From DASUPK01 sp963800285 (lineage in GTDB: Bacteria > Actinomycetota > Thermoleophilia > Solirubrobacterales > 70-9): a stretch of 64,000 nt of DNA. The DNA is taken from assembly GCA_963800285.1 (NCBI GenBank), contig CAWDAL010000009.1, positions 1 through 64,000 on the forward strand. The letters run 5' to 3'. Shown piece after piece: positions 46,444-54,949 of the stretch. The notes under the pieces are model-generated. The model ran no database searches. It was not told where the DNA came from and worked only from the letters and a program-made list of their open reading frames with translations. Position 1 is the stretch's first letter; every line of letters begins with the position of its first letter. The position numbers were made by a program, and so were the translations under genes.

Positions 46444-47500
46444 GCGCGCGGCGTTCCCTCGGGGCGGTTCCGGCTCGCGCTCATGGATCGCCGCGTGCGC
46501 TTCTCGCGCTTCAGCGCGTCATCCGCCGCGCCGATCAGCTCGTCCGCCGTCACTCCGGCCTCCGGGTAGATCGCGCAGGCGGAGGATGCGGTCAGATTCT
46601 GCCCCCCGGCGACCACTCGCTGCACCGCCTCCTCGAGCCGCAGGGCGAGGCTGGTCGCCTCCACGGCGCTGGTCTCCGGGGCGATCACGGAGAACTCATC
46701 GCCGCCGTGACGAGCGATCGTGTCGCCGGGGCGGATCGACTCTTCCAGGACCTCCGCGACGTTTGCGCAGGATCCGGTCGCCGGCGAGATGGGCGGAGGG
46801 GTCGTTGATGCCCTTGAAGTCGTCGAGGTCGAGCAGGATGAGCGCGAAGCGGCGATCCGAGCGGGCGTGCCGGGCGAGCTCGGCGATCAGCGCCTGGTGG
46901 AGCTGCCGGTAGTTGCCCACGCCGGTCAGCGGATCGTGGCGAGAGAGGAAGCGGTAGGCCTCCCTGCTGCGCTCGAGCTGCTCGCGCAGGACGACCACGA
47001 CGATCGCCGCCAGGATCAGGGACGGCACCTGGACGACGAGGTCAGCGGCCTGATGGTGCTCGTCGTACTGGAGCACCGACGGGGTCAACATCATCAGGAT
47101 CGCGAATCCCAGGCTGTAGCGCCACCTCGGTCCGCGTCCGAAAGGCGTACGCGGCGAAGACGACGACGACGACGTAGTACCAGGCGAAGATCGGGTCGCC
47201 GAACCAGACCGAGAGCACGACCTCGATCGAACCGACCGCTCCCACCACGTGCAGAGAGCGCCGCGGCAGCCGCTGCCAGGGAATCAGCAGGCAGATCCCA
47301 CCGGAGACCAGGGCGAGCACCACGAGCAGGTAGATGGTCGGCGGGTGCGGAGGATCGTGGAGGAGCTTGTTGGGGATCGCGGCCAGGCCGCCGGCGATCA
47401 GCAGCGCCGCGGCCATCAGGCCGTAGCGGCGCATCGCACGCTCCGGGGTCTCCTCGCCCGGCATGACGCCGCCAATCTCCTCCGACAGGACCTCCGTCAC
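46425..47500 (-). pseudogene. Diguanylate cyclase gene broken by two frameshifts
   Basis: Three overlapping frame segments add up to one membrane GGDEF protein: five to six N-terminal helices (from GTG 47500), then a frame change near 47135, then SRHDPLTGVGNYRQ and LLDLDDFKGIND, then another frame change near 46767, then HGGDEFSVIAPETS and the C-terminal end. Each shift is a one-base difference (for example an extra A in cgcaaacgtcgcg). All domain residues survive, so decay is recent or the breaks are sequencing errors. Confidence 0.8.
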
Positions 47501-47576
47501 TTCTTTCCTTCTCCCGTGGCGGCCCGCCGGCCGCATCTCAGCCCCCTACCAACTACCGAGTAAGAGTAGGGGAAAC

Positions 47577-47604
47577 TTGAGCCATCCCACCATGGCATTA
47601 CGAT
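47577..47604 (+). promoter_or_regulatory. Candidate promoter of the ThyX-like gene
   Basis: TTGAGC (47577-47582) and TACGAT (47599-47604) with a 16-bp spacer. Transcription would start about 3 bases before GTG 47614, i.e. a nearly leaderless message. Confidence 0.35.
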
Positions 47605-47613
47605 GGCTCGCTC

Positions 47614-49251
47614 GTGCGCTACCCGGTCGAGGAATTCACGGAGAAGGAACGGAGGCTCCTCTCCCCCCATGTCACCAATCTCGACCGTCCCGTCTTCGCG
47701 CTCGTCAATCTCCCCGAGACGATCAAGGGCGCGCTCTTCGCCCGCTACTCCCGCTACTCCGGAACCCTGCGGCGCCTCTACCTGGACGAGTTCGCCGCGG
47801 ACGTCCCCGAGGGTGGGCGGCCGTTCGAGGGAGAGGAGGGCGATCGCGCCGCCGGGCTCTACGAGCGGGTCTTCATGGGCTACGGCGACGACTCGATCGC
47901 CCAGGTGGGCGGAGCGCACATCGCCTGCGAGTGGGTTTCGAACGTCCTGACCAAGGTGCTCCAGCGCGGGCGGCTGGCGGCGTACCTCGAGCAGTCGACC
48001 CGCTACATCCCGTACGACCAGCCGCTTCCGGAGTCCGCGGGCGGCGGCTTTCGCTTCTACCGCGACGACGAGCTCGGGCCCGAGTACGCCGCGGCGATGG
48101 ACGAGATCTTCGCGATCTATTCGCGGTCACTCGCCGAGGTGAGGGAGTGGGCGGCCGAGCGCTGGCCGCGGGGCGAGGAGCCCGAGGCCGCCTGGGAGCG
48201 ATCGATCAAGGCCAAGGCCCTCGACCTGCTGCGCGGACTGCTGCCTGCCGCGACCCTGAGCCACGTCGGCATCTTCGCCTCCGGCCAGGCGTACGAGCAG
48301 CTCCTGCTCCGGATGCTCGCCTCCCCGCTCCCCGAAGCGCGCCAATTCGCATCGATGATTCTCGAGGAGCTCAAGAAGGTGATGCCGAGCTTCGTGGCGC
48401 GGGTGGAGCGCCCGGACCGCGGCGGGGAGTGGGTCTCCTATCTGGAGCGGCGCCGCGACGCCGCGGAGCGCTGGGTCGCCCGCATGGGCCTCGATCGGCC
48501 CGAGGGCTCCGACGCCCCGGCGGTCGAGCTGATCGACGTCGAGGGCTCAGAGGACGACCTGATCGCCGCCTCTCTGTTCGAGTCGTCGGCGGCCCCCGAG
48601 CGCGGGATCCTCGACCGGGTGCGCACGCTTCCTCCAGATGAGCAGGCCGAGATCATCGCCGACCTCGTCGGCGAGCGGACCAACCGGCGGCACCGCCCGG
48701 GACGCGGCTGGGAGGCGGTCCGCTACCGCTTCGAGATCGTCTCCGACTACGGCGGCTTCCGCGACCTCCAGCGCCACCGGATGCTCACCTGCCAGTGGCA
48801 GCGACTGAGCCCGGACCTCGGCGCCGGCGTCCCGGACGAGGTGCGCGAAGCGGGCACCGGCTCGGAGTACGAGCGAGCGCTGGAGATCTCCCGGGCCGAG
48901 TACGAGCGGCTCGCGAGCGCAGGGATGGCGGATGCCGCGCCGTACGCCCTCTGCCTCGGCTACCGGATCCGCTACGTGCTCGACCTGAACGCCCGCGAGG
49001 CGATGCACCTGATCGAGCTGCGCTCGGGGCGCGAGGGGCATCCGACCTACCGCGCGGTGGCACAGGCGATGTACGAGCGCATCGCCGCGGTCCATCCCGC
49101 GATCGCCGCGGCGATGACGCACGTCGACGCCTCCACCGAGCCTCGGCTCGAGCGGATCATGAGCGAGATCCGCACCCACCGGAAGAAGGTCGCGGCGGAG
49201 CAGGAGCCGGAGCCCTCCGACGCCCCGCCGGGCGTCAGCGCGCTCGGCTAG
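47614..49251 (+). CDS. Double-length ThyX-like (FAD-dependent thymidylate synthase family) protein
   Basis: 545 residues, roughly twice a normal ThyX. The N-terminal half has SIAQVGGAHIACEWVSN and RGRLAAYLEQSTRYIPYD near residue 120; the C-terminal half has FRDLQRHRMLTCQWQRL near residue 390. The ThyX motif RHRX(5)EXSXRY is split: the first copy lost the His (RGR) but keeps EQSTRY, the second keeps RHR but lost the Glu-Ser-Arg part. A paired-half active site is possible (inference), or a non-catalytic relative. No other thymidylate synthase is seen in the window. GTG start. Confidence 0.8.
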   Translation: MRYPVEEFTEKERRLLSPHVTNLDRPVFALVNLPETIKGALFARYSRYSGTLRRLYLDEFAADVPEGGRPFEGEEGDRAAGLYERVFMGYGDDSIAQVGGAHIACEWVSNVLTKVLQRGRLAAYLEQSTRYIPYDQPLPESAGGGFRFYRDDELGPEYAAAMDEIFAIYSRSLAEVREWAAERWPRGEEPEAAWERSIKAKALDLLRGLLPAATLSHVGIFASGQAYEQLLLRMLASPLPEARQFASMILEELKKVMPSFVARVERPDRGGEWVSYLERRRDAAERWVARMGLDRPEGSDAPAVELIDVEGSEDDLIAASLFESSAAPERGILDRVRTLPPDEQAEIIADLVGERTNRRHRPGRGWEAVRYRFEIVSDYGGFRDLQRHRMLTCQWQRLSPDLGAGVPDEVREAGTGSEYERALEISRAEYERLASAGMADAAPYALCLGYRIRYVLDLNAREAMHLIELRSGREGHPTYRAVAQAMYERIAAVHPAIAAAMTHVDASTEPRLERIMSEIRTHRKKVAAEQEPEPSDAPPGVSALG

Positions 49252-49292
49252 CAATCCGGAAGCCCCGATTTTCCGTAGTTGACTGCGAGTCA

Positions 49293-50111
49293 ATGAACCG
49301 TAGGATGCGGAGAGTGAAGGGAGCAAGAGCCCTGGCGAGCGGGATGCTCGTCCTGGCGGCGATCTGCGCCGTGCCGGCAATCTCGGCGGCGCAGGACACC
49401 GGCACGCCGACGGACACCACCACGACGACTGCGACCACGCCTGCTGCACCGCCCCAGCCGGTGGACCCGGGCGGGGGGTCCACGTCCACTGCGCCGACGG
49501 CGGGGGAGCCGGGCGCGGGAACTCCGGGTGAGGCGCCCGACCAATCTCGGACGGCCGATGCGACCCTCGCCGACAGCCCGCCCGCGACCGGCTCCCCCGG
49601 CGGCGGCGCCAAGGTCAAGGCGCACAAGGCCGCCTCGGCCAGCGTCACGATGGGCGACTTCTTCTTCTCGCCGGCCACGGTGACGATCTCCGTCGGAGAC
49701 ACGGTCACCTGGCACAACTCCGGGCAGGCGCCACACAACGCCACGGCGAACGACGGCAGCTTCAAGACGCCGGACCTCAACAACGGCCAGAGCGCCTCCC
49801 ACACGTTCAGCTCCGCCGGGACCTTCAGCTACATCTGCACGATCCATCCGAACATGCAGGGCACGGTGCGGGTCTTGAGCTCCAGCGGCGGAGGTAGCGG
49901 GTCCGGGGGTTCGAGCTCCAGCGGTTCCGCAAACTCCGAGTCATCGGCGGTCGCCTCACCGAACGCCGCAGGCACCTCTACGACCCTGCCGATGACCGGG
50001 ATGGCCCTCGGGGCGCTGGGGCTGGTCGGCCTGGTGATGTTGGCCCTCGGCCTGATCGCCCGCCGCGCCTCCGACGGCTCGGCGCGCCGGAGCTGGCTGA
50101 CGATCTTCTGA
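49293..50111 (+). CDS. Cell-wall-anchored plastocyanin-like copper protein
   Basis: 272 residues. Signal peptide (hydrophobic about 12-30), a Thr/Pro/Gly-rich linker (about 33-105), a cupredoxin domain (about 110-190) with copper ligands His in SGQAPHNAT and the CTIHPNM set, a Ser/Gly linker, and a C-terminal LPMTG motif followed by a membrane helix and ARR. The tail is a sortase sorting signal. Role: electron carrier held on the outside of the cell. Its stop is one base from the stop of the convergent next gene. Confidence 0.88.
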   Translation: MNRRMRRVKGARALASGMLVLAAICAVPAISAAQDTGTPTDTTTTTATTPAAPPQPVDPGGGSTSTAPTAGEPGAGTPGEAPDQSRTADATLADSPPATGSPGGGAKVKAHKAASASVTMGDFFFSPATVTISVGDTVTWHNSGQAPHNATANDGSFKTPDLNNGQSASHTFSSAGTFSYICTIHPNMQGTVRVLSSSGGGSGSGGSSSSGSANSESSAVASPNAAGTSTTLPMTGMALGALGLVGLVMLALGLIARRASDGSARRSWLTIF

Positions 50112-50112
50112 C

Positions 50113-51420
50113 TCAGCGCCGCCTGATCAGCTTGATCTTGGCGGCCTTGCTGTTCGCCACGCCGCCTGTCGGCTGATAGGTGACCAGCGCCTTCACCTTG
50201 GCCCTGCCCTTGTGCAGCAGGGCGCGGCGGATCTTGCGCGCCTTCTTGCCCTTCTTCCCGGGCGCCACCTTGAGCTTCACGCTGCCGCCGCGGACAGGCG
50301 CGTCGATCGCCCTCAGCCCCCTGCCCCGGAGACCGATCTCGCCCGGGCCGGGCAGATTGACGACCAGGAAGGCGATCCCCTTTTTCTTGTTTCGCTTCAC
50401 CTTGCCGAAGGAGAAGGCATTGGAGGCGATCGGGGGCGTCGGGGTGAAGGGGAACTCGTAGGCCCCGATATCGGTGCCCGCCCCCTGGGCGCGCGGTTCG
50501 CCGGCGAGGTCGAATGGGCCGCTCAGGGCGTTCGTAGCGCCTGCGTCGATCGTCGGCGAGCCGGCGAGCTCGCGGAAGTCCGAGGACAGAAGCGGCGCCG
50601 CGGTCTGATTCGTTCCCGTTCCCGGCGGCGTGGTGGTCGAGCCCGTGTCCCTCTTGGTCGCGTAGTTGGAGTGATCGAGGTTCAGCTTCAGGACTGTGCC
50701 GCTCCCGAAGGCATCGGCCTCGATGTCCCTTGGCGACCCGCGCACGATCACGTTGCTGAAGTTGAAGGTCGAAGTGTGCCCGCCGGACATGCTGATGATG
50801 GCGCCCCTATATCCTCCCGTGCCGATCAGGGTGTCGTTGCGGAGCGTCATCGCAGTGTCGGCTCCGACTGACGCGGCGGTGTAGAAGCCCGCGCCCACCC
50901 CGGCCCCGTCCGTGTGGCAGATGGTGTTCAGCATCGTGCCGCCGGTTCCACTACAGGCGGCCGAGCTTGATTTTGTGGTGTGGAGGAACGTCTGGTCCAC
51001 CGTGCCGGCCCCGAGAAGGACGGCGAAGAAGTCTCCGTTCCCGCCGATGACCTCGACGCGTCGCAGCTTCGCACCCCCCGTCTGCAGCTGAATCCCGAAT
51101 CCAGTGATGAAGATCCGGGGCAACGGCCCCGTCGCGGGGCCGTGGATGTCAATCGGGCTGGCGACCGAGAACGAGGCGAGCGGGCTTCCGTCGCTGCCGT
51201 AGTCGCCGACCGCAAGCACGACCTCGTTCGGTGCGCCGGTGAGAGCAGACGGCAGGGTGCAGGCGTTCTGCGGGCTGAGGCAGTCGTGCGTGCCTTGGTT
51301 GGTGGGCGCTGCGTAATGCGTCAGAGCGCAGGCGGCGGCGGGCACAACAAGAAGGATCGCGAGGATCGGGAGAGCCGCCGCCGCTACTGCGCTTCCCAAC
51401 CCCCCGCTTCTTCCTCTCAT
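50113..51420 (-). CDS. Secreted parallel beta-helix (choice-of-anchor Q type) surface protein
   Basis: 435 residues. Signal peptide from ATG 51420 (hydrophobic about 8-30). The middle part has right-handed beta-helix style repeats and the AGSPTIDAGATN ... AGEPRAQGAGTDIGAYEF segment typical of choice-of-anchor Q proteins. The C-terminus is a lysine/arginine-rich beta domain (KLKVAPGKKGKKARKIRRAL ... KLIRRR). Ligand unknown. Confidence 0.82.
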   Translation of the reverse strand: MRGRSGGLGSAVAAAALPILAILLVVPAAACALTHYAAPTNQGTHDCLSPQNACTLPSALTGAPNEVVLAVGDYGSDGSPLASFSVASPIDIHGPATGPLPRIFITGFGIQLQTGGAKLRRVEVIGGNGDFFAVLLGAGTVDQTFLHTTKSSSAACSGTGGTMLNTICHTDGAGVGAGFYTAASVGADTAMTLRNDTLIGTGGYRGAIISMSGGHTSTFNFSNVIVRGSPRDIEADAFGSGTVLKLNLDHSNYATKRDTGSTTTPPGTGTNQTAAPLLSSDFRELAGSPTIDAGATNALSGPFDLAGEPRAQGAGTDIGAYEFPFTPTPPIASNAFSFGKVKRNKKKGIAFLVVNLPGPGEIGLRGRGLRAIDAPVRGGSVKLKVAPGKKGKKARKIRRALLHKGRAKVKALVTYQPTGGVANSKAAKIKLIRRR

Positions 51421-51512
51421 GCGTCGATTCTGGGCGAGCCGCGACGGTTCTTCATCAGGGAGGCACCCCAATTTTTTCGTCACCCGCGGCCGCCGGGATA
51501 GATTTCCGGTCG

Positions 51513-51872
51513 ATGCTCCACCACGTCTCGCTCGAGATCCCGCCCGAGGAGGCCGACCGCTCGATCGAGTTCTGGTCGCTACTCGGCTTCGAGGAGGTGC
51601 CCGCGGCGGACGTGCTCGGCGACTCGGTTCGCTGGCTCGAGCGCGACGGCACCCAGATCCACCTGATCCTGACCGAGGGACACACCGCGCCCGCCCTCGG
51701 CCACGCCGCCGTGGTGGCCGGCGATCACGCCGAGGCCAAGCAGCGGCTGCGCGATGCCGGCTTCCAGGTCGAGGACACCCGCCAGCTCTGGGGCGCCGAC
51801 CGTGCCTTCGCGATCGCGCCGGGTGGCCACCGGGTGGAGGTGATGGCCTTCCCGCCCGAACCGAAGACCTAG
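51513..51872 (+). CDS. VOC-family (glyoxalase-like) protein
   Basis: 119 residues, one vicinal-oxygen-chelate domain. MLHHVSLEIPPEEADRSIEF holds the first metal His and the C-terminal HRVEVMAF the metal Glu. Substrate unknown. Its stop and that of the convergent membrane-protein gene share the palindrome CTAG. Confidence 0.85.
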   Translation: MLHHVSLEIPPEEADRSIEFWSLLGFEEVPAADVLGDSVRWLERDGTQIHLILTEGHTAPALGHAAVVAGDHAEAKQRLRDAGFQVEDTRQLWGADRAFAIAPGGHRVEVMAFPPEPKT

Positions 51873-52984
51873 CTGCGCCGCTTGCGCTTTTTCCGCCTCT
51901 GTCCCTGCGACTCGCCGTAGGGCGGCTCGGGCGGCTGGCCATTCCCGTCGCCGTCCTCGGGCAGCGGCTGCTCCGAGACCTCGCGCCCGCTTCCCTCGAC
52001 CGTCCCGCCGGGCCCTGGCTCGCCCGGCGGCGGCCCGCTGTCCTGACCGGCCTTCGGCCACGGCATCGCCTCGCCAGCGGCCCAAGCCGGCGGCAGCGGT
52101 CTCGGCCAGAGCGCGAGGAACATCAGACCGGTCACCGCGAACCAGAGCACCAGCGCGGGGATCGGCGGGAGGAGGGGGATGATGAGAAAGAGCCCGAACG
52201 CCATGCCCACGGAGCCCCAGAAGCGGGAGAAGAGCCCGACCCGCATCGCCCACAGGTTCGTGTAGATCATCCCGAAGACCAGCGCGAGCCGGCCGATCGT
52301 GAAGATCAGCCCGCCGGCGACGAGGAGGGCCGTGTGGGAGTTGATGTGATCGGCGAGGTCTTCCCGCGCGTCATGGGCGGCCTGATCGGGAGTTTTCGGC
52401 TTGGCCGCCGCGGCCGTGGTGGTCGTGCCGGTGCCGGTGGAGCTCGCACCGGTGGTGGTGGGCGCGGTCCGAGCGGTCGTCGACTTCGCGGTCGACCCTC
52501 CTGAAGCACCCTTCGTCGTCGGGGCAGCCTGCGTTCGGGCCTGCTGCACCTTGGCTGGCTCCTGTGCGACGAACTTGTCGGCGGCCTTCGAGGTGCCGAA
52601 TGAGGAGACCGCGACACCGAAGCCGAGGGCGACGGGCCCGAGCACGATCAGGCCGATGAAGGCGGTCCGCATCCGGGCCGCACGCCCCAGGGCCGAGCGG
52701 AACAGGTAGGTCAACGGGATGGCGAAGAGCGCAAAGCCCAGTCCCTGGAGTACGGACGTGTAGATCAGTCGGCCGCTGTGCGCGTGCGCGAAGGCGAGCT
52801 GATCCGCATCCGAGTTCCCGCTCGGCACGTGAACGCCGACGTGCTGGAGCACGATCGACGCGGCCACGAAGAAGGCGCCCCCGAGGCCGGCGGCGCCCGC
52901 CCGCTTCTGCCAGGTCGTCTGGTAGCGGAGCACCTCCTGCTTGCTCGGCAGCGAGCGTCCTGGGGTTGGCGACTGCGCGTTCAC
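51869..52984 (-). CDS. Membrane protein with Ala/Thr-rich loop and basic tail
   Basis: 371 residues; family not recognised. Helices around residues 30-50, 72-95, 105-128, 215-240 and 255-290. A long Thr/Ala/Ser-rich extracytoplasmic-looking loop (about 130-205) and a Gly/Pro-rich C-terminal tail ending in a run of Lys/Arg (RRKKRKRRS). GTG 52984 overlaps the stop of a tiny upstream open frame. Confidence 0.78.
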   Translation of the reverse strand: MNAQSPTPGRSLPSKQEVLRYQTTWQKRAGAAGLGGAFFVAASIVLQHVGVHVPSGNSDADQLAFAHAHSGRLIYTSVLQGLGFALFAIPLTYLFRSALGRAARMRTAFIGLIVLGPVALGFGVAVSSFGTSKAADKFVAQEPAKVQQARTQAAPTTKGASGGSTAKSTTARTAPTTTGASSTGTGTTTTAAAAKPKTPDQAAHDAREDLADHINSHTALLVAGGLIFTIGRLALVFGMIYTNLWAMRVGLFSRFWGSVGMAFGLFLIIPLLPPIPALVLWFAVTGLMFLALWPRPLPPAWAAGEAMPWPKAGQDSGPPPGEPGPGGTVEGSGREVSEQPLPEDGDGNGQPPEPPYGESQGQRRKKRKRRS

Positions 52985-53094
52985 GGGACGGGCAGTGTGC
53001 CGGACCAGCCGCGCTCGTGAAGGTGGAAGTCGGGCAGCGCTCCCTCGATCACGTCCGCGACGACCCCCGCGGTCATGATCTCGCGGAGCTGCAT
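52981..53094 (-). CDS. Possible 37-residue small protein coupled to the membrane protein gene
   Basis: ATG 53094 to TGA 52981-52983, reading MQLREIMTAGVVADVIEGAL and onward to GTLPVP. The TGA overlaps the GTG start of the following gene (GTGA), the arrangement seen in coupled operons here. It may be a real small gene, a leader or the tail of a lost gene. No family match that I know. Confidence 0.3.
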   Translation of the reverse strand: MQLREIMTAGVVADVIEGALPDFHLHERGWSGTLPVP

Positions 53095-53117
53095 GGCATG
53101 ACTGTATCTTGGCCGCG

Positions 53118-54257
53118 ATGCCGCTTCTCTCCCGCCAGAGCGGGCCGATCGCCGTCTACGGAGCCACCGGCTACACCGGCCGGCTGGTGGTCGCCGAGCT
53201 GCTGCGGGCGGACGCCGATTTCATCGTCTCGGGCCGCAGCGCCGGGAAGCTCGATGCGCTGCGAAGGGAGCTCGAGCTCGAGGCGCCGGCCAAGCCGGCC
53301 CGGATCGACGACCCCGCCTCCCTCCGCGCCCTGCTCTCCGACTGCGCGGTGGTGATCGACTGCGCCGGCCCGTTCATCCGCTTCGGCGAGCCCGTCCTGG
53401 CCGCCGCCGTCGCGACGGGCACGCACTATCTGGACACCACCGGTGAGCAGCCGTACATGAGGATGGCCTTCGAGCGCTACGGTCCGGCCGCCGCCCGCGC
53501 GGGGGTGGCGGTGATCCCGGCGATGGGCTTCGACTACGTCCCGGGGGACATGCTCGCCTCGCTGACCGCCGAGGGGATGGGAGAGCTCGACGAGCTCGCC
53601 GTCCACTACTGCTGGCGCGACTTCGCTCCGAGCCAGGGCACCGCCCGGACGACGCTGGAGATGATCAGCGGCAAGGACGTCGAGTGGCGGAACCTGGAGT
53701 GGGTCGACGCGAAGGGCGGCGTCTCCCGGGGGACCTACGAGTTCCCCGAGCCCTTCGGCCGGCAGCGGATGTTCCGCTACCCGTCCGGCGAGCAGATCAC
53801 GGTTCCGCGCCACGTGCCCACCCGCAACGTGAGCGCGTCGATGAACGCGGGCGCGTTCTCCAGCGATCGCCTGGCGCCGATCTTCAGCGCGACCGTGCGG
53901 CCGGCGGGCCTCGCGATGCGAACGCCCCTGAAGCGGCTCGCGAACGCCGCCATCTCGCGAATGCCCGAGGGTCAGACCCCGGAGCAACGGGAGAGGATGA
54001 GCTGGGCGATCGTATGCGAGGCGAAGCGCGGCGAGGTCGAGCGCAAGGGAGTGATCACGGGCCGGGACGTCTACGGGCTGACGGCGGCGGCGGTCGTCCA
54101 GGGGGCGACCCTCGCGGCGCGCAAGGGATTCGAGGCGCGCGGTGGCCTGGCCCCCTCTCAGGCCTTCGACTCGAAGGACTTCCTCGAGGGGCTCGATCGC
54201 TTCGACGTCCGCTGGCGGATCTTCGAGACCAACGTGCCGGTCGCCGTAGAGGTCTAG
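53118..54257 (+). CDS. Saccharopine dehydrogenase-like NAD(P)-binding oxidoreductase
   Basis: 379 residues. N-terminal Rossmann domain VYGATGYTGRLVVAELL (about 13-30) with SGRSAGKLDAL, then DCAGPF and YLDTTGE typical of the saccharopine-dehydrogenase-like/trans-acting enoyl reductase group. Substrate not predictable. ATG 53118 is used; a TTG three codons upstream is possible. The next gene begins 2 bp after its stop. Confidence 0.83.
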   Translation: MPLLSRQSGPIAVYGATGYTGRLVVAELLRADADFIVSGRSAGKLDALRRELELEAPAKPARIDDPASLRALLSDCAVVIDCAGPFIRFGEPVLAAAVATGTHYLDTTGEQPYMRMAFERYGPAAARAGVAVIPAMGFDYVPGDMLASLTAEGMGELDELAVHYCWRDFAPSQGTARTTLEMISGKDVEWRNLEWVDAKGGVSRGTYEFPEPFGRQRMFRYPSGEQITVPRHVPTRNVSASMNAGAFSSDRLAPIFSATVRPAGLAMRTPLKRLANAAISRMPEGQTPEQRERMSWAIVCEAKRGEVERKGVITGRDVYGLTAAAVVQGATLAARKGFEARGGLAPSQAFDSKDFLEGLDRFDVRWRIFETNVPVAVEV

Positions 54258-54259
54258 GC

Positions 54260-54949
54260 GTGAGCCGAGGGATCGGACTTCCCACCCGCAAGGGCCGAAC
54301 GGTCAGCCTCGAGGAGGGCGCCGCTCCGGGGTCCGCCCGATGCCCTGCCTGCGGCGAGCCCCTCTTCGTGTGGGTCGAGACCGAGGGTTACGGGTCCCGT
54401 GAGGACCAGGTGATCGACCGCTGCGAGAACTGCGGACTGGTCGCCGCCCGCGATGCGGTGCCGTCCCCCGACCACGCGGTCGACGCGCTCCTCTTCGGCC
54501 GGCGGGAGGACGGCGAGGGTGGCGTCGCGATCCGCACCGACAACGCCGCCAGCCTGCAGGCCTGGCTGGGGGCGGAGAACTGGGCCGCGCTCAGACCCGG
54601 CGGGGACGCCGTCAAGCCGACGCCGCGAGCCGTGCGGCTGTTACTGGCGCGGCGGGGCCTGGAGGTGCGGCGCATCCGCCACCTGATCCGACCGGGAATG
54701 GCGTCGATGTGGCAGACCCTGCTCAACCTGCTCACCTTCCACCGCGACTTCGCCGCGGAGGCCGCCTCCGGGCGCCTCCGCCCCGGCACGGGCCGTGGGC
54801 GCGCCGCCTTCTGGATGGATGCCGTGGTCACCGTGCTGGCCGCCATCCCGACGGCGATCATCGCCGTCCTGCTGGAGAGCGGCGCGGTGCTCGCGCGCCG
54901 GGGCGGCGCGATCGAGGTGCGGGCCGACCGCCTGCCGCCTACGGACTGA
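54260..54949 (+). CDS. Zinc-ribbon protein resembling a methyltransferase without its SAM core
   Basis: 229 residues. An N-terminal zinc ribbon CPACGEPL ... CENCGLV (about 28-65), then a segment like the C-terminal end of class I SAM methyltransferases (TPRAVRLLLARRGLEVRRI, RPGMASMWQTLLNLLTFHRD) and one C-terminal membrane helix. I see no SAM-binding glycine loop. GTG start, probably co-transcribed with the oxidoreductase; converges with the hydrolase gene by 11 bp overlap. Confidence 0.7.
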   Translation: MSRGIGLPTRKGRTVSLEEGAAPGSARCPACGEPLFVWVETEGYGSREDQVIDRCENCGLVAARDAVPSPDHAVDALLFGRREDGEGGVAIRTDNAASLQAWLGAENWAALRPGGDAVKPTPRAVRLLLARRGLEVRRIRHLIRPGMASMWQTLLNLLTFHRDFAAEAASGRLRPGTGRGRAAFWMDAVVTVLAAIPTAIIAVLLESGAVLARRGGAIEVRADRLPPTD

